A model generated the notes under the pieces. It saw nothing but the letters and a program-made list of their open reading frames with translations, was not told where the DNA came from and did no database searches. A DNA stretch of 64,000 bases, taken from contig JADJVK010000002.1 in the NCBI GenBank assembly GCA_016710625.1, positions 310,001-374,000 on the forward strand, read 5' to 3'. Of the stretch, positions 51,163-61,556 are shown piece after piece; the first letter of the stretch is position 1; every line of letters begins with the position of its first letter. The DNA comes from Saprospiraceae bacterium (GTDB lineage: Bacteria; Bacteroidota; Bacteroidia; Chitinophagales; Saprospiraceae). The position numbers and the translations under genes were made by a program.

Positions 51163-53873
51163 AGCAATTTTTCACATTTTTACTATTAATTTTTGCGGGA
51201 TTTTCATTTGCTCAAAATGTTAAATTGAGTGGAAAAATATCTGATGAAGAAACTGGTGAAGCTTTAATTGGAGCTTCAGTTGCTGTTGGTACGATTGGAA
51301 CGGTTACTGATTTCGATGGGAATTTTAGTATAGATCTACCGAAACCGAATAGTTATGTTGTAAAATTTTCATACGTTGGGTACAATAATAAAGAATTAAG
51401 TTATACAATAAATAGTGACCTTCAAGTGAGTATTCAATTGAAACCCATTGTTTTGAATGAAGTTTTGATTGTTGCAGATATTGCAAAAGATAGACAAACA
51501 CCTGTTGCATTTTCTAATATACCGACTTTGAAAATTCAGGAAGAATTAGCTTCACAAGATTTGCCAATGATTCTGAACTCCACTCCTGGGACTTATGCGA
51601 CTAGAACTGGAGGCGGGGACGGTGATGCAAGAATCACAATCAGAGGATTCAATCAAAGAAATGTAGCGGTTATGTTAGATGGGATTCCAGTGAATGATAT
51701 GGAAAATGGAGCGGTTTTCTGGAGTAATTGGTTCGGTCTGGATTTGGTAACTCAGACTATGCAAGTGCAAAGAGGTTTGGGTTCATCTAAATTGTCGATT
51801 CCATCTGTAGGAGGAACAATCAATATTTTAACAAAGGGTATTGACTCGAAAGCTAGTTATCAACTACAACAAGAAATTGGAAACAATGGCTATGTTCGTA
51901 CAACTTTTGGCGTTAATACTGGTAGATTGAAACATGGTTGGGGTATTTCTTTAGCAGGTTCATACAAACAAACTGAAGGATATGTGGATGCAAATTACTC
52001 AAAAGGATACTTTTATTATTTGAGAATAGATAAGCAATTTAAAAAACATTTAATTACACTTTCAGGTTTTGGTGCACCACAAGAACATGGTCAAAGGAGT
52101 TTTATGACTTCTATCAGTACAATTGATGTTGCAAAAGCAAAGTCATTAGGCATTTCAGATGAAGTGATCAATAATCCAGGAAATATTTTAGGTGTTGATA
52201 GGGGATTGAGTTATAACCAACATTGGGGTTATTTGAATGGAGAAAAATTGAATTCCACTATAAATTATTATCACAAACCACAATTTAGCTTAAGACATAG
52301 CTGGCAACCAAATGAAAAGTTCTTTTGGAGTAATGTGGCTTATTTATCTGTTGGAAATGGTGGAGGTACTGGGTTTATGGGTGACAGTTTTACTGGTGCC
52401 TATTATAATGCTGATGGACAGATAGATATGGATACTATTGCTGCATTGAATGCAAAAGCTTCTTTTGGAAAACCTGCTGGAAAATCAACTAGAATTTTAA
52501 GAAGCAGCTTTAATAATCACTTTTGGTATGGCGTTCTGAGTACTGTGAAATATGATATTGATAAAAACTTTACCTTTTCTGGTGGTTTAGATGCTCGATA
52601 TTATCGTGGCGATCACTACAGAGAAGTTTATGACTTATTAGGAGGTGAATACTTCATTTGGAAAGGAAATAGTAATATTAAAAACGAAACAACAAAGCTA
52701 TATAAAGGAGATAAATTGGATTACAACTATTCTGGATTTGTGAGATGGGGTGGACTTTTTGGTTTGTTAGAATACAAAAAGGATAAAATTTCTGCATTTG
52801 TAAATATATCAGGTGCTTTGACCCAATACAGGATGGAAGATTATTTCAAATCAAAAATATTGACTTTTGGCGATACTTCTTTTTTAGTAAGTTTCTCGAA
52901 TCCAGTAACTTATAATGGAAATACTTATACTGTAAATTCACCAGAAGCCAAAACACAGGCATTGGATTGGGTTACGATTCCGACATTTACTTATAAAATG
53001 GGAGCATCTTATAATATCGATGATCTACAATCGGCTTTTGTAAATACTGGATATATTGATAAAGCACAGCGATTTAATAATGTATTATATCAAAATAGGA
53101 CTGGTAATAAAATTGCATTAGCGAATAACTATGAAAATGAAAAAATTTATGCCGTAGAATTGGGATATAGCTTCAGAAGTAGTTCATTTTCAGGTAATTT
53201 GAATGCTTATTACACTTATTGGTTAAACAAACCTTTAGATAGCCCGATTGCATTAAGAGATCCTAATGACCCATTGGAAGTCATTCCTTTGAATATACCT
53301 GGAATTGATGCTTTACATAGAGGTTTGGAATTGGATTTTGCATATAAAATGAACAAAAAGCTAACTTTTGAAGGATTAATATCAATTGGTGATTGGAAAT
53401 GGAACTCATCAGAAAGTGTGAATGTATCTTATCGAGACACAACGTACAATTATTCTTTCAATGCAAAAGGAGTTCATGTAGGAGATGCTGCTCAGATACA
53501 ATATGGTGCGATGGTTAGATATGAGCCGATTAAAAGCCTGTATTTCAAAGCAAGAGGTACTTTTTTTGGGAAAAATTACTCAAATTTTAACCCGGAATCA
53601 TTGCAGGGAGCTAATGGCGGCAAAGATTCGTGGCAATTACCAAATTATTTCCTTTTAGATTTCAATTCAGGTTATACTTTCGATGTAAAGAAAACAAAAA
53701 TTACGATTAGAGCAAATATTTTGAATGTCCTAGATACAAAGTATATTTCTGATGCTCAAAATAACGATACTAGAGCCCCAGGAGTTACTACAGAGAGTTT
53801 TAATGCTGCATCAGCTTCTGTTTATTTTGGCCTTGGAAGACAATGGAATTTAAGTTTATTAATTGGGATTTAG
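51159..53873 (+). CDS. TonB-dependent receptor with carboxypeptidase-like extension
   Basis: A 904-aa outer-membrane receptor. Signal peptide (FFTFLLLIFAGFSFAQ), then a carboxypeptidase-regulatory-like domain (KLSGKISDEETGEALIGASVAV, VKFSYVGYNNKEL), a plug (LPMILNSTPGTYATRTGGG, ARITIRGFNQRNVAVMLDGIPVNDME, SVGGTINILTKG) and a 22-strand-type beta-barrel ending in a WNLSLLIGI terminal strand with hydrophobic last residue. No SusD partner is adjacent, so a siderophore, vitamin or metal chelate is more likely than a glycan. The gene is frame-intact over 2.7 kb. Confidence 0.9.
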   Translation: MKQFFTFLLLIFAGFSFAQNVKLSGKISDEETGEALIGASVAVGTIGTVTDFDGNFSIDLPKPNSYVVKFSYVGYNNKELSYTINSDLQVSIQLKPIVLNEVLIVADIAKDRQTPVAFSNIPTLKIQEELASQDLPMILNSTPGTYATRTGGGDGDARITIRGFNQRNVAVMLDGIPVNDMENGAVFWSNWFGLDLVTQTMQVQRGLGSSKLSIPSVGGTINILTKGIDSKASYQLQQEIGNNGYVRTTFGVNTGRLKHGWGISLAGSYKQTEGYVDANYSKGYFYYLRIDKQFKKHLITLSGFGAPQEHGQRSFMTSISTIDVAKAKSLGISDEVINNPGNILGVDRGLSYNQHWGYLNGEKLNSTINYYHKPQFSLRHSWQPNEKFFWSNVAYLSVGNGGGTGFMGDSFTGAYYNADGQIDMDTIAALNAKASFGKPAGKSTRILRSSFNNHFWYGVLSTVKYDIDKNFTFSGGLDARYYRGDHYREVYDLLGGEYFIWKGNSNIKNETTKLYKGDKLDYNYSGFVRWGGLFGLLEYKKDKISAFVNISGALTQYRMEDYFKSKILTFGDTSFLVSFSNPVTYNGNTYTVNSPEAKTQALDWVTIPTFTYKMGASYNIDDLQSAFVNTGYIDKAQRFNNVLYQNRTGNKIALANNYENEKIYAVELGYSFRSSSFSGNLNAYYTYWLNKPLDSPIALRDPNDPLEVIPLNIPGIDALHRGLELDFAYKMNKKLTFEGLISIGDWKWNSSESVNVSYRDTTYNYSFNAKGVHVGDAAQIQYGAMVRYEPIKSLYFKARGTFFGKNYSNFNPESLQGANGGKDSWQLPNYFLLDFNSGYTFDVKKTKITIRANILNVLDTKYISDAQNNDTRAPGVTTESFNAASASVYFGLGRQWNLSLLIGI

Positions 53874-53941
53874 CTAAATAATTAATAATCTAATGTATTG
53901 TTAATGTTAGATTTATAATAACATTGAAGTGAAATTCTGAG

Positions 53942-53949
53942 TATCTTTG
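53942..53949 (+). promoter_or_regulatory. -7 promoter element for the DoxX-like gene
   Basis: TATCTTTG matches TAnnTTTG 27 bases before the ATG at 53977. Confidence 0.5.
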
Positions 53950-53976
53950 TTATTTAGATAATTATGAAAAAATAAT

Positions 53977-55497
53977 ATGACATTACTCAATTTAATTTCA
54001 TTATTTGCTGCAATAGGAATCGTATTCACCTTTGCTACAATATATTCGAATCGTCATAAATCGATATTAATGACTTTTCTCCAGCATTTTTGTGGAGTTT
54101 GGTTTGTGTTTTCAGGTGTGGTGAAAGCTATAGATCCTATCGGAACAGCCATTAAAATGGAACAGTATTTTGCTGAATTTAGCAATACATTTGAACCAAC
54201 TTGGCTCAGTAGTTTGAGTACAGTTTTTACAGCATTATCCAAATATGGTTTGGGATTTTCGGTATTTATGATAATCCTCGAAATAATGTTGGGTGTTAAT
54301 TTGATTTTCGGAATAAAAAATAGATTAACAGCTTGGTTGTTTTTTGTTATCATGATATTTTTTACCATTTTAACTGGTTTTACTTTTCTTACAGCCTATG
54401 TTCCACAAGGTGTTACATTTTTCCAATTCAGCAAATGGGGCGTTTACAATGCAAGTAATATGAGGGTTACTGATTGTGGTTGTTTTGGTGATTTCATAAA
54501 ACTTATTCCAAGAACCTCTTTTTTCAAAGACTTGTTTTTTATGATTCCCACTTTGCTGTTTTTATTCAAAACCAATAAAATGCACACTATATTCAGCAAA
54601 GGGAATTCTAATTTAATTCTATTTTTTGGAACATTGGCTTGTTTTCTATTTTCGTATAGAAATTATGCAATGGATGAACCGATAATTGATTTCAGACCTT
54701 TTAAAGCTGGAGTAAATATCCCAGAAAAGAAAATGCAAGAAGAAGCAGCTGAGTCGAAAGTTGAAATAATTGGTGCGATATTTAGGAATGAAAAAACAAA
54801 TAGAGAAGAAAAAGTTGATTTTAAAAGTACTGAAGATTTTACGAAAAGATATAGTGAAGTCATCAAACAATATCCTTCTGACCAAGGTTGGAAGTTAACG
54901 GAACAAATTAAAACAGAATCTACTGTTCCCCATTCTAAAATAAGTGATTTCACAGTGAGTACTTTCGATACAGGTTCTGAAATTACGGATATGATTTTGG
55001 AAAATGAAAAATATGCTTTGGTGATTATTTCTAATAAATTAAAATATGATCATATTGAAACTAAAAATGTTGTAGTAAAAGACAGCATTTTCAAAAATGA
55101 CACTATTGTAGTAAAGACTTCAAGTGGAGATTCTATTCAAGTGGTAAAGACGTTTGACAAAGTGGTCGAGAAAACAATTGAAAAAGTTATTCATCATTGG
55201 AATAAAAATTTTATTGATGAATTTAAAACCAAAATCAATAGTTTTGTTACAGAAGCAAAAGCAGCAAATGTAGATTTATACATGATTACAGCACCAAATG
55301 ACCCAGCTACAATTGAGGAGTTTAGCAAAGCAATTGATGCCAAATTCAACATATTTTATGCTGATGATATTGTATTGAAAACCATCATGAGATCAAACCC
55401 TGGAGTGATTTTAATGAAAAAAGGAACAATTATTGAAAAATGGCATATAAATAAATTGCCTAGTTTTTCAACAATTAAAGTAAATTATATAAAATAA
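53977..55497 (+). CDS. BT_3928-like DoxX/MauE family membrane protein
   Basis: A 506-aa protein. Residues about 1-235 form six or so membrane segments with a DoxX/MauE-like core (FCGVWFVFSGVVKAIDPIGTAIKMEQYF) and a CGCFGDFIKL motif between helices, as in redox-associated MauE proteins. A long soluble C-terminal part (about 245-506) is rich in charged residues and ends in a thioredoxin-like segment (VDLYMITAPNDPATIEEF...NPGVILMKKGTIIEKWHINKLPS). Fits the Bacteroidota BT_3928 family, probably linked to respiratory or thiol redox. Its exact job is unknown. Confidence 0.75.
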   Translation: MTLLNLISLFAAIGIVFTFATIYSNRHKSILMTFLQHFCGVWFVFSGVVKAIDPIGTAIKMEQYFAEFSNTFEPTWLSSLSTVFTALSKYGLGFSVFMIILEIMLGVNLIFGIKNRLTAWLFFVIMIFFTILTGFTFLTAYVPQGVTFFQFSKWGVYNASNMRVTDCGCFGDFIKLIPRTSFFKDLFFMIPTLLFLFKTNKMHTIFSKGNSNLILFFGTLACFLFSYRNYAMDEPIIDFRPFKAGVNIPEKKMQEEAAESKVEIIGAIFRNEKTNREEKVDFKSTEDFTKRYSEVIKQYPSDQGWKLTEQIKTESTVPHSKISDFTVSTFDTGSEITDMILENEKYALVIISNKLKYDHIETKNVVVKDSIFKNDTIVVKTSSGDSIQVVKTFDKVVEKTIEKVIHHWNKNFIDEFKTKINSFVTEAKAANVDLYMITAPNDPATIEEFSKAIDAKFNIFYADDIVLKTIMRSNPGVILMKKGTIIEKWHINKLPSFSTIKVNYIK

Positions 55498-55553
55498 TTG
55501 TAATATAATTTCAAAAAAAACAATAAATATTTCAAAAACCAATAAAATACCTA

Positions 55554-55561
55554 TACTTTTG
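55554..55561 (+). promoter_or_regulatory. -7 promoter element for nusB
   Basis: TACTTTTG followed by CA matches TAnnTTTG 44 bases before the ATG at 55606. Confidence 0.5.
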
Positions 55562-55605
55562 CAAAAATTTAGCTTTTTAACCAAAGCACAAATTGTTCTT
55601 TTATT

Positions 55606-56550
55606 ATGCTAAGTCGTAGAAACATCAGAGTAAAAGTGATGCAGATGCTTTATTCAATGAATAGAGATTCTGAATTGTCCCTTAAAGAATTAGTGACTCG
55701 TTATCACCAAGGTGTTAGTAAGTCCTATGAAATGTATTTGTATAGTATTCAACACTTTATCAAAGTTGCTGAAGTGGCGATACTAGATGCCGGAAACCGT
55801 AAAACGAAACTTCTCCCAACTGATGAAGACAAACGGTTTACGCCCAAACTTTATGAAAATAAGTTTGTGCAATCACTTGTGAACCACAAAGGACTTCAAG
55901 AGCAGTTCAAAAAATTTACAATTGAAGCTAGAATTGATAGCGATAATGTAAGAATGCTCTATGCTGAGTTCTCGAAATCACCAATTTATAAGAATTTTAT
56001 CAGTCAAGATAATATCTCTGATGAAGATTTTATTGAAGTGTTACTTGCACTTTATAAATTCTGTTATCATGAAGAAGTTTATGAGGATTTGATAGAAAGC
56101 AATTATCATTGGTGGATTGATGACGAATCTTTGGTGATTGGGGTAATGAAGAAAACTATTAAGGGTCTTCCTTATGATTCTTCTAATAAATTTTATGAAG
56201 AATTTATTCCAGATGACGAGGCAGTTACTGATTTTGGTGAATTAATTCTAAAATCGGTTGTATCTAAAGACAAAGAATTAGTAGATTTGATTGAAGAGTT
56301 TTTGGTGAATTGGGATCCAGATAGAGTAGCTATTTTGGATATGATTAGTATAAAAATGGCAGTTTGTGAAATGATGTATTGCCCATCAATTCCAACTAAG
56401 GTTACCATCAACGAATATGTTGAAATATCTAAGCAATATTCAACAGAAAAAAGTAAAGAATTTATTAATGGAATATTGGATCATCTAAAAAATTACCTTT
56501 CTGAACAAGGAAAAATTGTAAAAGAGGGTAGAGGATTGATTGAAGAATAA
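55606..56550 (+). CDS. nusB: Transcription antitermination factor NusB (long form)
   Basis: A 314-aa NusB. The N-terminal MLSRRNIRVKVMQMLYSMN and the C-terminal VNWDPDRVAILDMISIKMAVCEMMY...PTKVTINEYVEISKQYSTEKSKEFINGILDHL are the NusB core. Between them is a large helical insertion typical of Bacteroidota NusB, which are about twice the size of the E. coli protein (139 aa). It binds boxA RNA with NusE/S10 during rRNA transcription. The gene has its own promoter and a strong terminator. Confidence 0.9.
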   Translation: MLSRRNIRVKVMQMLYSMNRDSELSLKELVTRYHQGVSKSYEMYLYSIQHFIKVAEVAILDAGNRKTKLLPTDEDKRFTPKLYENKFVQSLVNHKGLQEQFKKFTIEARIDSDNVRMLYAEFSKSPIYKNFISQDNISDEDFIEVLLALYKFCYHEEVYEDLIESNYHWWIDDESLVIGVMKKTIKGLPYDSSNKFYEEFIPDDEAVTDFGELILKSVVSKDKELVDLIEEFLVNWDPDRVAILDMISIKMAVCEMMYCPSIPTKVTINEYVEISKQYSTEKSKEFINGILDHLKNYLSEQGKIVKEGRGLIEE

Positions 56551-56570
56551 TCTATTTTAAAAATATATGA

Positions 56571-56599
56571 AAAGGATGTCGTTTCGGCATCCTTTTTTT
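56571..56599 (+). terminator. Intrinsic terminator after nusB
   Basis: An 11-bp stem (AAAGGATGTCG at 56571-56581 with CGGCATCCTTT at 56585-56595, one T-G wobble), three-base TTT loop, then a T7 run to 56599. Confidence 0.88.
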
Positions 56600-56648
56600 G
56601 TTTTATAATAAAATTAATTTCTATATTTACTTCATCAAATTCTTTTAA

Positions 56649-58718
56649 ATGAATAGATATCTGTTGGCTTTTTGGCTGTTTACTGCCTTTTTTTCTAGTA
56701 ATAAAACATTGTTTGCTCAGGTAGAGCAAACCGAACCAACCGATATTATTGAAGATTATATCCAACAAAATGCAGAGGATACTGATTTTGACCAAAATAC
56801 GGTATTTGAGCATTTAGATAGATTTTTGAAAAGACCACTTCCTATTAATTCTGCAACTGAAGAGCAACTTAAGGAGTTGACATTATTGTCTGATGTACAA
56901 ATCAATTCCATCCTGAATTACAGAAAAAAAGTGGGTCCACTTATCAGCAAATATGAATTGCAAGCAATTCCAAACTTAGATTTGCAAACAATAAAAAACA
57001 TACTTCCTTTCATTCAAATTGCTGACGAACAGCAGTTTAGGATGAGTTTTAAAAATATGATTCAGCAAGGAAATAGCAATATTTACCTAAGGTGGGTTCG
57101 GCAATTGCAATTATCAGAAGGGTATAAAAGCAATGCAAACGGCAACCCACCTGCATATTTAGGAAGTCCAGATAGAATTTATACTAGATGGCAACATTCT
57201 TTTGAAAACAGGTTGAGCTTTGGAATTGTTGCTGAAAAAGATGCTGGTGAACAATTTTTCAAAGGATATAATAAACAAGGATTTGATTATTATTCTGGAC
57301 ACATACAAGTAAGTAATTATAATTCTTGGTTAAAAGGAGTTGTAATTGGAGATTATACCATCAATCTGGGACAAGGACTAATTTGTTGGCAAAGTTTTGC
57401 ATCTGGAAAATCGGCTTTTGTAAATATGGTGAAAAGAGGAGGTAGGACGATTCGTCCATACACAGCTTTGAATGAAGCTCAATTTTTAAGAGGTGCTGGA
57501 ATAACAATTGGAACCAAAAATATTGAAGCGACTGTTTTTGCATCTTATCGAAAAAAAGACGGCAATTTATTAGTAGATACTTCTAATATCATACAATCAG
57601 AAGAGAAGATAAGTGCATTGCAATTATCTGGACTTCATCGCACAGAAAGTGAAAATCTTGATAAAAATACGATTGGGGAATCAATTTTAGGAGGAAAAAT
57701 AAAATTCAAAAAAGATCGACTTTCTATTGCATTCAACTCGTTATACACCGCTTTTGATAAGCCAATTTATCCTACAACACAGATTTATAACCAATTTAAT
57801 TTTCGTGGTAAGTCTTTGTGGAGCAATAGTTTAGATTATTCATATATCTTTAGGAATTTGAACTTTTTCGGAGAAACAGCTATGAGTGAGAATGGCAAGA
57901 TCGCTACGATAAATGGGGTACAAATTGGATTAGATAGGCGGGTAAGCATGTCTATTGTCCATCGATATTTTGACAAAGCCTACCAACAGCTCTATTCAAA
58001 CCCATTTGCTGAAGGCTCAACTGCTCAAAATGAGCAGGGATTGTATAGCGGAATTGAGTTTTTTCTTAATAATAATTGGAAAATCTCCTGTTATTACGAC
58101 TTATTCCAATTTCCTTGGTTGAAATATCAAGTGGATGCACCATCTTCTGGAAATGAGTATTTAGGCAGAATTACTTACACTGTGAAGCGAAAGTTGGAAA
58201 TTTATGCCCAATATAGATCAGAAAACAAGGAGCGAAACAATCCAATTGCAGATAGGGTTTCCAATTTAGTAAATAATAATCGCTCACAATTACGGGTAAA
58301 TGCAAGTTACAAAGTAACCAAAACTTTTGAATTACGCAATAGATTGGAATGGAGTTGGAATGATAATAGTCAGACAATTAGCAAAGGATTTCTGGTATAT
58401 CAAGACATAATTTTGAAACCATTAACCATCCCTTTTTCGTTTACAGCAAGATTTGCAATGTTTGAAACTGATGACTATTCAAGCAGAATCTATACCTATG
58501 AAAATGATATATTAAATAGCTTTTCTGTCCCACCATTATATAATAAAGGTATCCGAAGTTACCTGAATATTCGTTATAGAGGTATCAAAAATGCGACTAT
58601 CGAAGCTCGTTATGCCATTACAAAGTATAACAATATCAACGAGATAGGAACAGGAACTGAACGTATTATTGGAAATTTGAAAAGTGAAATTAAATTGCAA
58701 CTAAAAATAGGAATTTGA
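56649..58718 (+). CDS. Helix-hairpin-helix protein with outer-membrane beta-barrel-like region
   Basis: A 689-aa secreted protein with a signal peptide (LLAFWLFTAFFSS...LFAQ). Residues about 60-120 hold ComEA-like helix-hairpin-helix motifs (INSATEEQLKELTLLSDVQINSILNYRKKVGPL; KYELQAIPNLDLQTIKNILPFI). The rest is strand-rich with alternating hydrophobics, ending LKSEIKLQLKIGI, consistent with a beta-barrel whose last strand ends in a hydrophobic residue. This architecture is common in Bacteroidota; a role in DNA uptake or an unrelated envelope role are both possible. Confidence 0.78.
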   Translation: MNRYLLAFWLFTAFFSSNKTLFAQVEQTEPTDIIEDYIQQNAEDTDFDQNTVFEHLDRFLKRPLPINSATEEQLKELTLLSDVQINSILNYRKKVGPLISKYELQAIPNLDLQTIKNILPFIQIADEQQFRMSFKNMIQQGNSNIYLRWVRQLQLSEGYKSNANGNPPAYLGSPDRIYTRWQHSFENRLSFGIVAEKDAGEQFFKGYNKQGFDYYSGHIQVSNYNSWLKGVVIGDYTINLGQGLICWQSFASGKSAFVNMVKRGGRTIRPYTALNEAQFLRGAGITIGTKNIEATVFASYRKKDGNLLVDTSNIIQSEEKISALQLSGLHRTESENLDKNTIGESILGGKIKFKKDRLSIAFNSLYTAFDKPIYPTTQIYNQFNFRGKSLWSNSLDYSYIFRNLNFFGETAMSENGKIATINGVQIGLDRRVSMSIVHRYFDKAYQQLYSNPFAEGSTAQNEQGLYSGIEFFLNNNWKISCYYDLFQFPWLKYQVDAPSSGNEYLGRITYTVKRKLEIYAQYRSENKERNNPIADRVSNLVNNNRSQLRVNASYKVTKTFELRNRLEWSWNDNSQTISKGFLVYQDIILKPLTIPFSFTARFAMFETDDYSSRIYTYENDILNSFSVPPLYNKGIRSYLNIRYRGIKNATIEARYAITKYNNINEIGTGTERIIGNLKSEIKLQLKIGI

Positions 58719-58739
58719 TACAATTTAATAAATTATAAT

Positions 58740-58747
58740 TATATTTG
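58740..58747 (+). promoter_or_regulatory. -7 promoter element for small T9SS type B gene
   Basis: TATATTTG matches TAnnTTTG 30 bases before the ATG at 58778. Confidence 0.4.
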
Positions 58748-58777
58748 AATTAAATTAATTTTAAAACACTACTTATT

Positions 58778-59274
58778 ATGTTCAAAAAATACTTTTTATC
58801 AATAATAACAATACTTGTTTGTTATTTCTCTGACGCCCAGATTATTACAGATTTTTCCAACCAATGTTTATTAGTTTTAGATTATAGAAATATATAAACT
58901 GTATTCCTTCAATAAATGAGACAAAGAGCTCGAAAATTGTAAGTTATGAATATTGTGATACAACAGGTTATGTCTATATTCCAAACGTATTCAATCCATC
59001 AGGTGAGGGTACTAGTACAATACTAAATAGGAAGTTATTTGTTTTTGCAAATAGCCAATATGTAAATCTGATCAAATATTTTGCTGTATATGATCAATTG
59101 GGCAGAAGGGTTTTTGAAGAAAAAAATATGTTTCCGAACGACGGTTTAGGCTGGGATGGTAAATATAAAAATGCACCTCTTATGTCAGGTATATACATGT
59201 GGTATGTTGAAATAGAATATCTGGACGGTCAAATTGAAAAGAGGTCAGGAGATGTAGCTTTGATTTATAGGTAA
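58778..59274 (+). CDS. Small protein consisting of signal peptide plus T9SS type B sorting domain (frame-broken)
   Basis: ATG 58778 opens a signal peptide (YFLSIITILVCYFSDAQ). The frame stops at 58895; adding one A in the AGAAA run at 58886-58890 continues as YRKYINCIPSINETKSSK and then a complete gliding-motility-type C-terminal domain: VYIPNVFNPSGEG, IKYFAVYDQLGRRVFEE, GWDGKYKNAPLMSGIYMWYVEIEYLDG and GDVALIYR. The repaired protein is only about 165 aa, so hardly any cargo sits between the two signals. It may be the remnant of a larger protein or a genuine mini-protein. The stop is two bases from the convergent flippase stop. Confidence 0.65.
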
Positions 59275-59276
59275 TC

Positions 59277-60760
59277 TTATTTCAAAATGTATTTTTTTAT
59301 ATTTTTCTTCAAGATAAATTGGATATCATCTGATACTTTGAATTGATAAAGAACGATAACAAATAAAAATATAATTAAGGAACTTCTTATTGCAGAATCA
59401 ATAAACCAGTTGTAACAATAAGGGATTAGAATTTGTGTGAAATAAATTCCTACCGAAATAAGGATGATAAATAAAGTATATTTTGTAAAGGGTTGGAATT
59501 TGAATTTATACCATAAAAGAGGTATCTAATCAAGTTGTAAATGGTGAATGATATCAGATTGGAATATGCAGAACCGATAATACCATAAGCTTTTACAAAG
59601 AAATAGTTTAAAAAGAGAATACAAAAAATCAGAATAACGCCAGTTATAAAATCAAAACGCCATTTATTAGAAGTAAGAATAATAATATTATTCAATCCTG
59701 TGCCTAGGTCAATTACTTTAGCGATACATAAAATAAAAAGAACATATTTCCCTTCGCTGTATTTTGGTGGTAGAATGCTAAATAAATTATCAATACTACT
59801 CCAAATCAATACAAAAAGCACCAATGCTGCAATCAATAGATTGATAGATGATTTTGCATAAATATCTTGGATTTTAGCTAGATTCTTGTCCTTCCAAGCC
59901 TTCGATACTATTGGAATACTAATATTCGTCATTGCCCTCTGCGGCACTTGAATTAATGTTGCGATGAATGTTGCGATTGAAAAAACTGCAGTGCCCGACA
60001 ATCCAACCAACCCTGAGATAAAAAATGTATCAATATATTGAGAAATGATATAAAATACCAAACCGCCCATCACAAAAGATTGGTAAGTAGCGATTTTTTT
60101 CCATAACCTTCTAGTTACTTTACTAATTGAAAAAACGAATTTTATACTCGTAAAATAGCGAACATAAAAGAAAAGACAGACGAATAAAATTAAATATAGC
60201 GCCGAATAAATTGTGATAAATTGGTCAAAATTTATAAGATGAACTACAAATAATAAGGTAAAAATGGTAATAATCAACCTTGCAGCAAATTCTTTGATAA
60301 AATTGGGAAATACTGATTTTAAATTATTCACTGAATAAGCAAACCACAATTCCATTAAAGAATAAAATATGGTCAGTGGAATTAGCCAATAATAATAATG
60401 AACAAACAGGCTTGCATTGGCACTAAACTTTCGAATAATGAGTGGTTTGCCTAAGAAAATTAACAGCAAAATTATAGCTAAACCTACGATGGCAACCACT
60501 AGAGTGAGCCCTTGTAAATCATTTTTTTGGTCTGGGAGATAATTTTTATAAAATGGATGAAATTTATAGCTTACAATATTTGATGCAAAAAGCCCTAAAG
60601 TTCCCAAAAACAAAGAGGCATCTAGTAAAGTTCTAATCAAGCCAACTTGTTCTTCTGAAAATACTTTTGGGAAAAGAATAATTACATTAAAAGCACCTAA
60701 GAGAAACCCAAGATAAATGATAATTGTGGAATAAATGCTTTGTTTTTGAATTTCTGCCAT
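59277..60760 (-). CDS. Polysaccharide flippase (Wzx/MATE-like), frame-broken near the end
   Basis: About 494 aa after repair. Twelve or more hydrophobic segments in the layout of the MVF/polysaccharide synthase superfamily, with an N-terminal IQKQSIYSTIIIYLGFLLGAFNVIIL and PQRAMTNISIPIVSKAWK between helices. The reading frame ends early after IRYLFYGINSNSN; adding one base to the A4 run at 59515-59518 (T4 on the coding strand) continues as IRYLFLWYKFKFQPFTKY and two more membrane helices to a stop at 59277. It should move lipid-linked sugar units across the inner membrane. ATG 60760 is preferred to TTG 60775. It heads towards the T9SS type B gene and follows a GT2 gene. Confidence 0.82.
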
Positions 60761-60812
60761 AATCCTTATACTCAAAAATATGAAGTAGGTTTTTTATTTT
60801 AACAGTAGATAA

Positions 60813-61553
60813 TTATTTAAATATTCTACTTAGCTTGAACCAATTTGGTTTGTAGAGAAAGTAATATTTTTTTATTTTTTCTAATAAAGATAATTGATGG
60901 AAAAAGGTGTATTTATATTTTACAAAATTATCGTCAACATTGGTGGAGCTTACACCATCCGTATGGTAATATGCTACAATTCTATTCAAAAATTTAATTT
61001 TAAAATTTTCTAGCTGAAAACACTTAATTATAAATTGAGCATCAGCATTATATTTGAATTTTGTGTCAAAGTAGCCCGTAAGAGAAAAAGCATTTTTCCT
61101 AACAAAAATAGATTGGTGACAAATATAACCTTTCTTTAAGTCGTTGATTGTCATTGATTTTCCAAAAATTTGATTGCTTTCTCCCCAAATGGCTTTTCCA
61201 TAAATAAAATCTGGCTGATCAGTTTTGATGGCATTTGCAAATTCATGTAGAACATCATTATCAATGAGAAAATCGTCATATCCAAGGAAATAAATCCATT
61301 CCCCATTAGCTTTTTGAATGCCTTTATTCATAGCATCATATATTCCGCTATCGCTTTCAGAGGTACATTTTAGTCGTTTATCATTCGCAAATTTGCGAAC
61401 AATTTCCAAGGTATTATCGGTTGATTTGCCATCAATAATTAGTAACTCGAAATTTTCATAAGATTGATTCAAGACACTTTTTATACTTCTTTCTAAAAAT
61501 TTATCACCATTCAGGACAACAGTTATAATTGAGAAAAAAGGGGAATCATTCAT
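60813..61553 (-). CDS. Family 2 glycosyltransferase (WcaA-like)
   Basis: A 246-aa soluble GT2 with GT-A fold: FFSIITVVLNGDKFLERSI, nucleotide-binding LLIIDGKSTDNT, SESDSGIYDAMNKGI, the metal-binding GYDDFL, and GYFDTKFKYNADAQFIIKC in the acceptor half. It lacks membrane segments and is likely to add one sugar to a lipid-linked repeat unit on the cytoplasmic side. The gene sits between a flippase and two FkbM methyltransferases, all on the minus strand, three bases after the upstream one. Confidence 0.87.
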   Translation of the reverse strand: MNDSPFFSIITVVLNGDKFLERSIKSVLNQSYENFELLIIDGKSTDNTLEIVRKFANDKRLKCTSESDSGIYDAMNKGIQKANGEWIYFLGYDDFLIDNDVLHEFANAIKTDQPDFIYGKAIWGESNQIFGKSMTINDLKKGYICHQSIFVRKNAFSLTGYFDTKFKYNADAQFIIKCFQLENFKIKFLNRIVAYYHTDGVSSTNVDDNFVKYKYTFFHQLSLLEKIKKYYFLYKPNWFKLSRIFK

Positions 61554-61556
61554 AAA

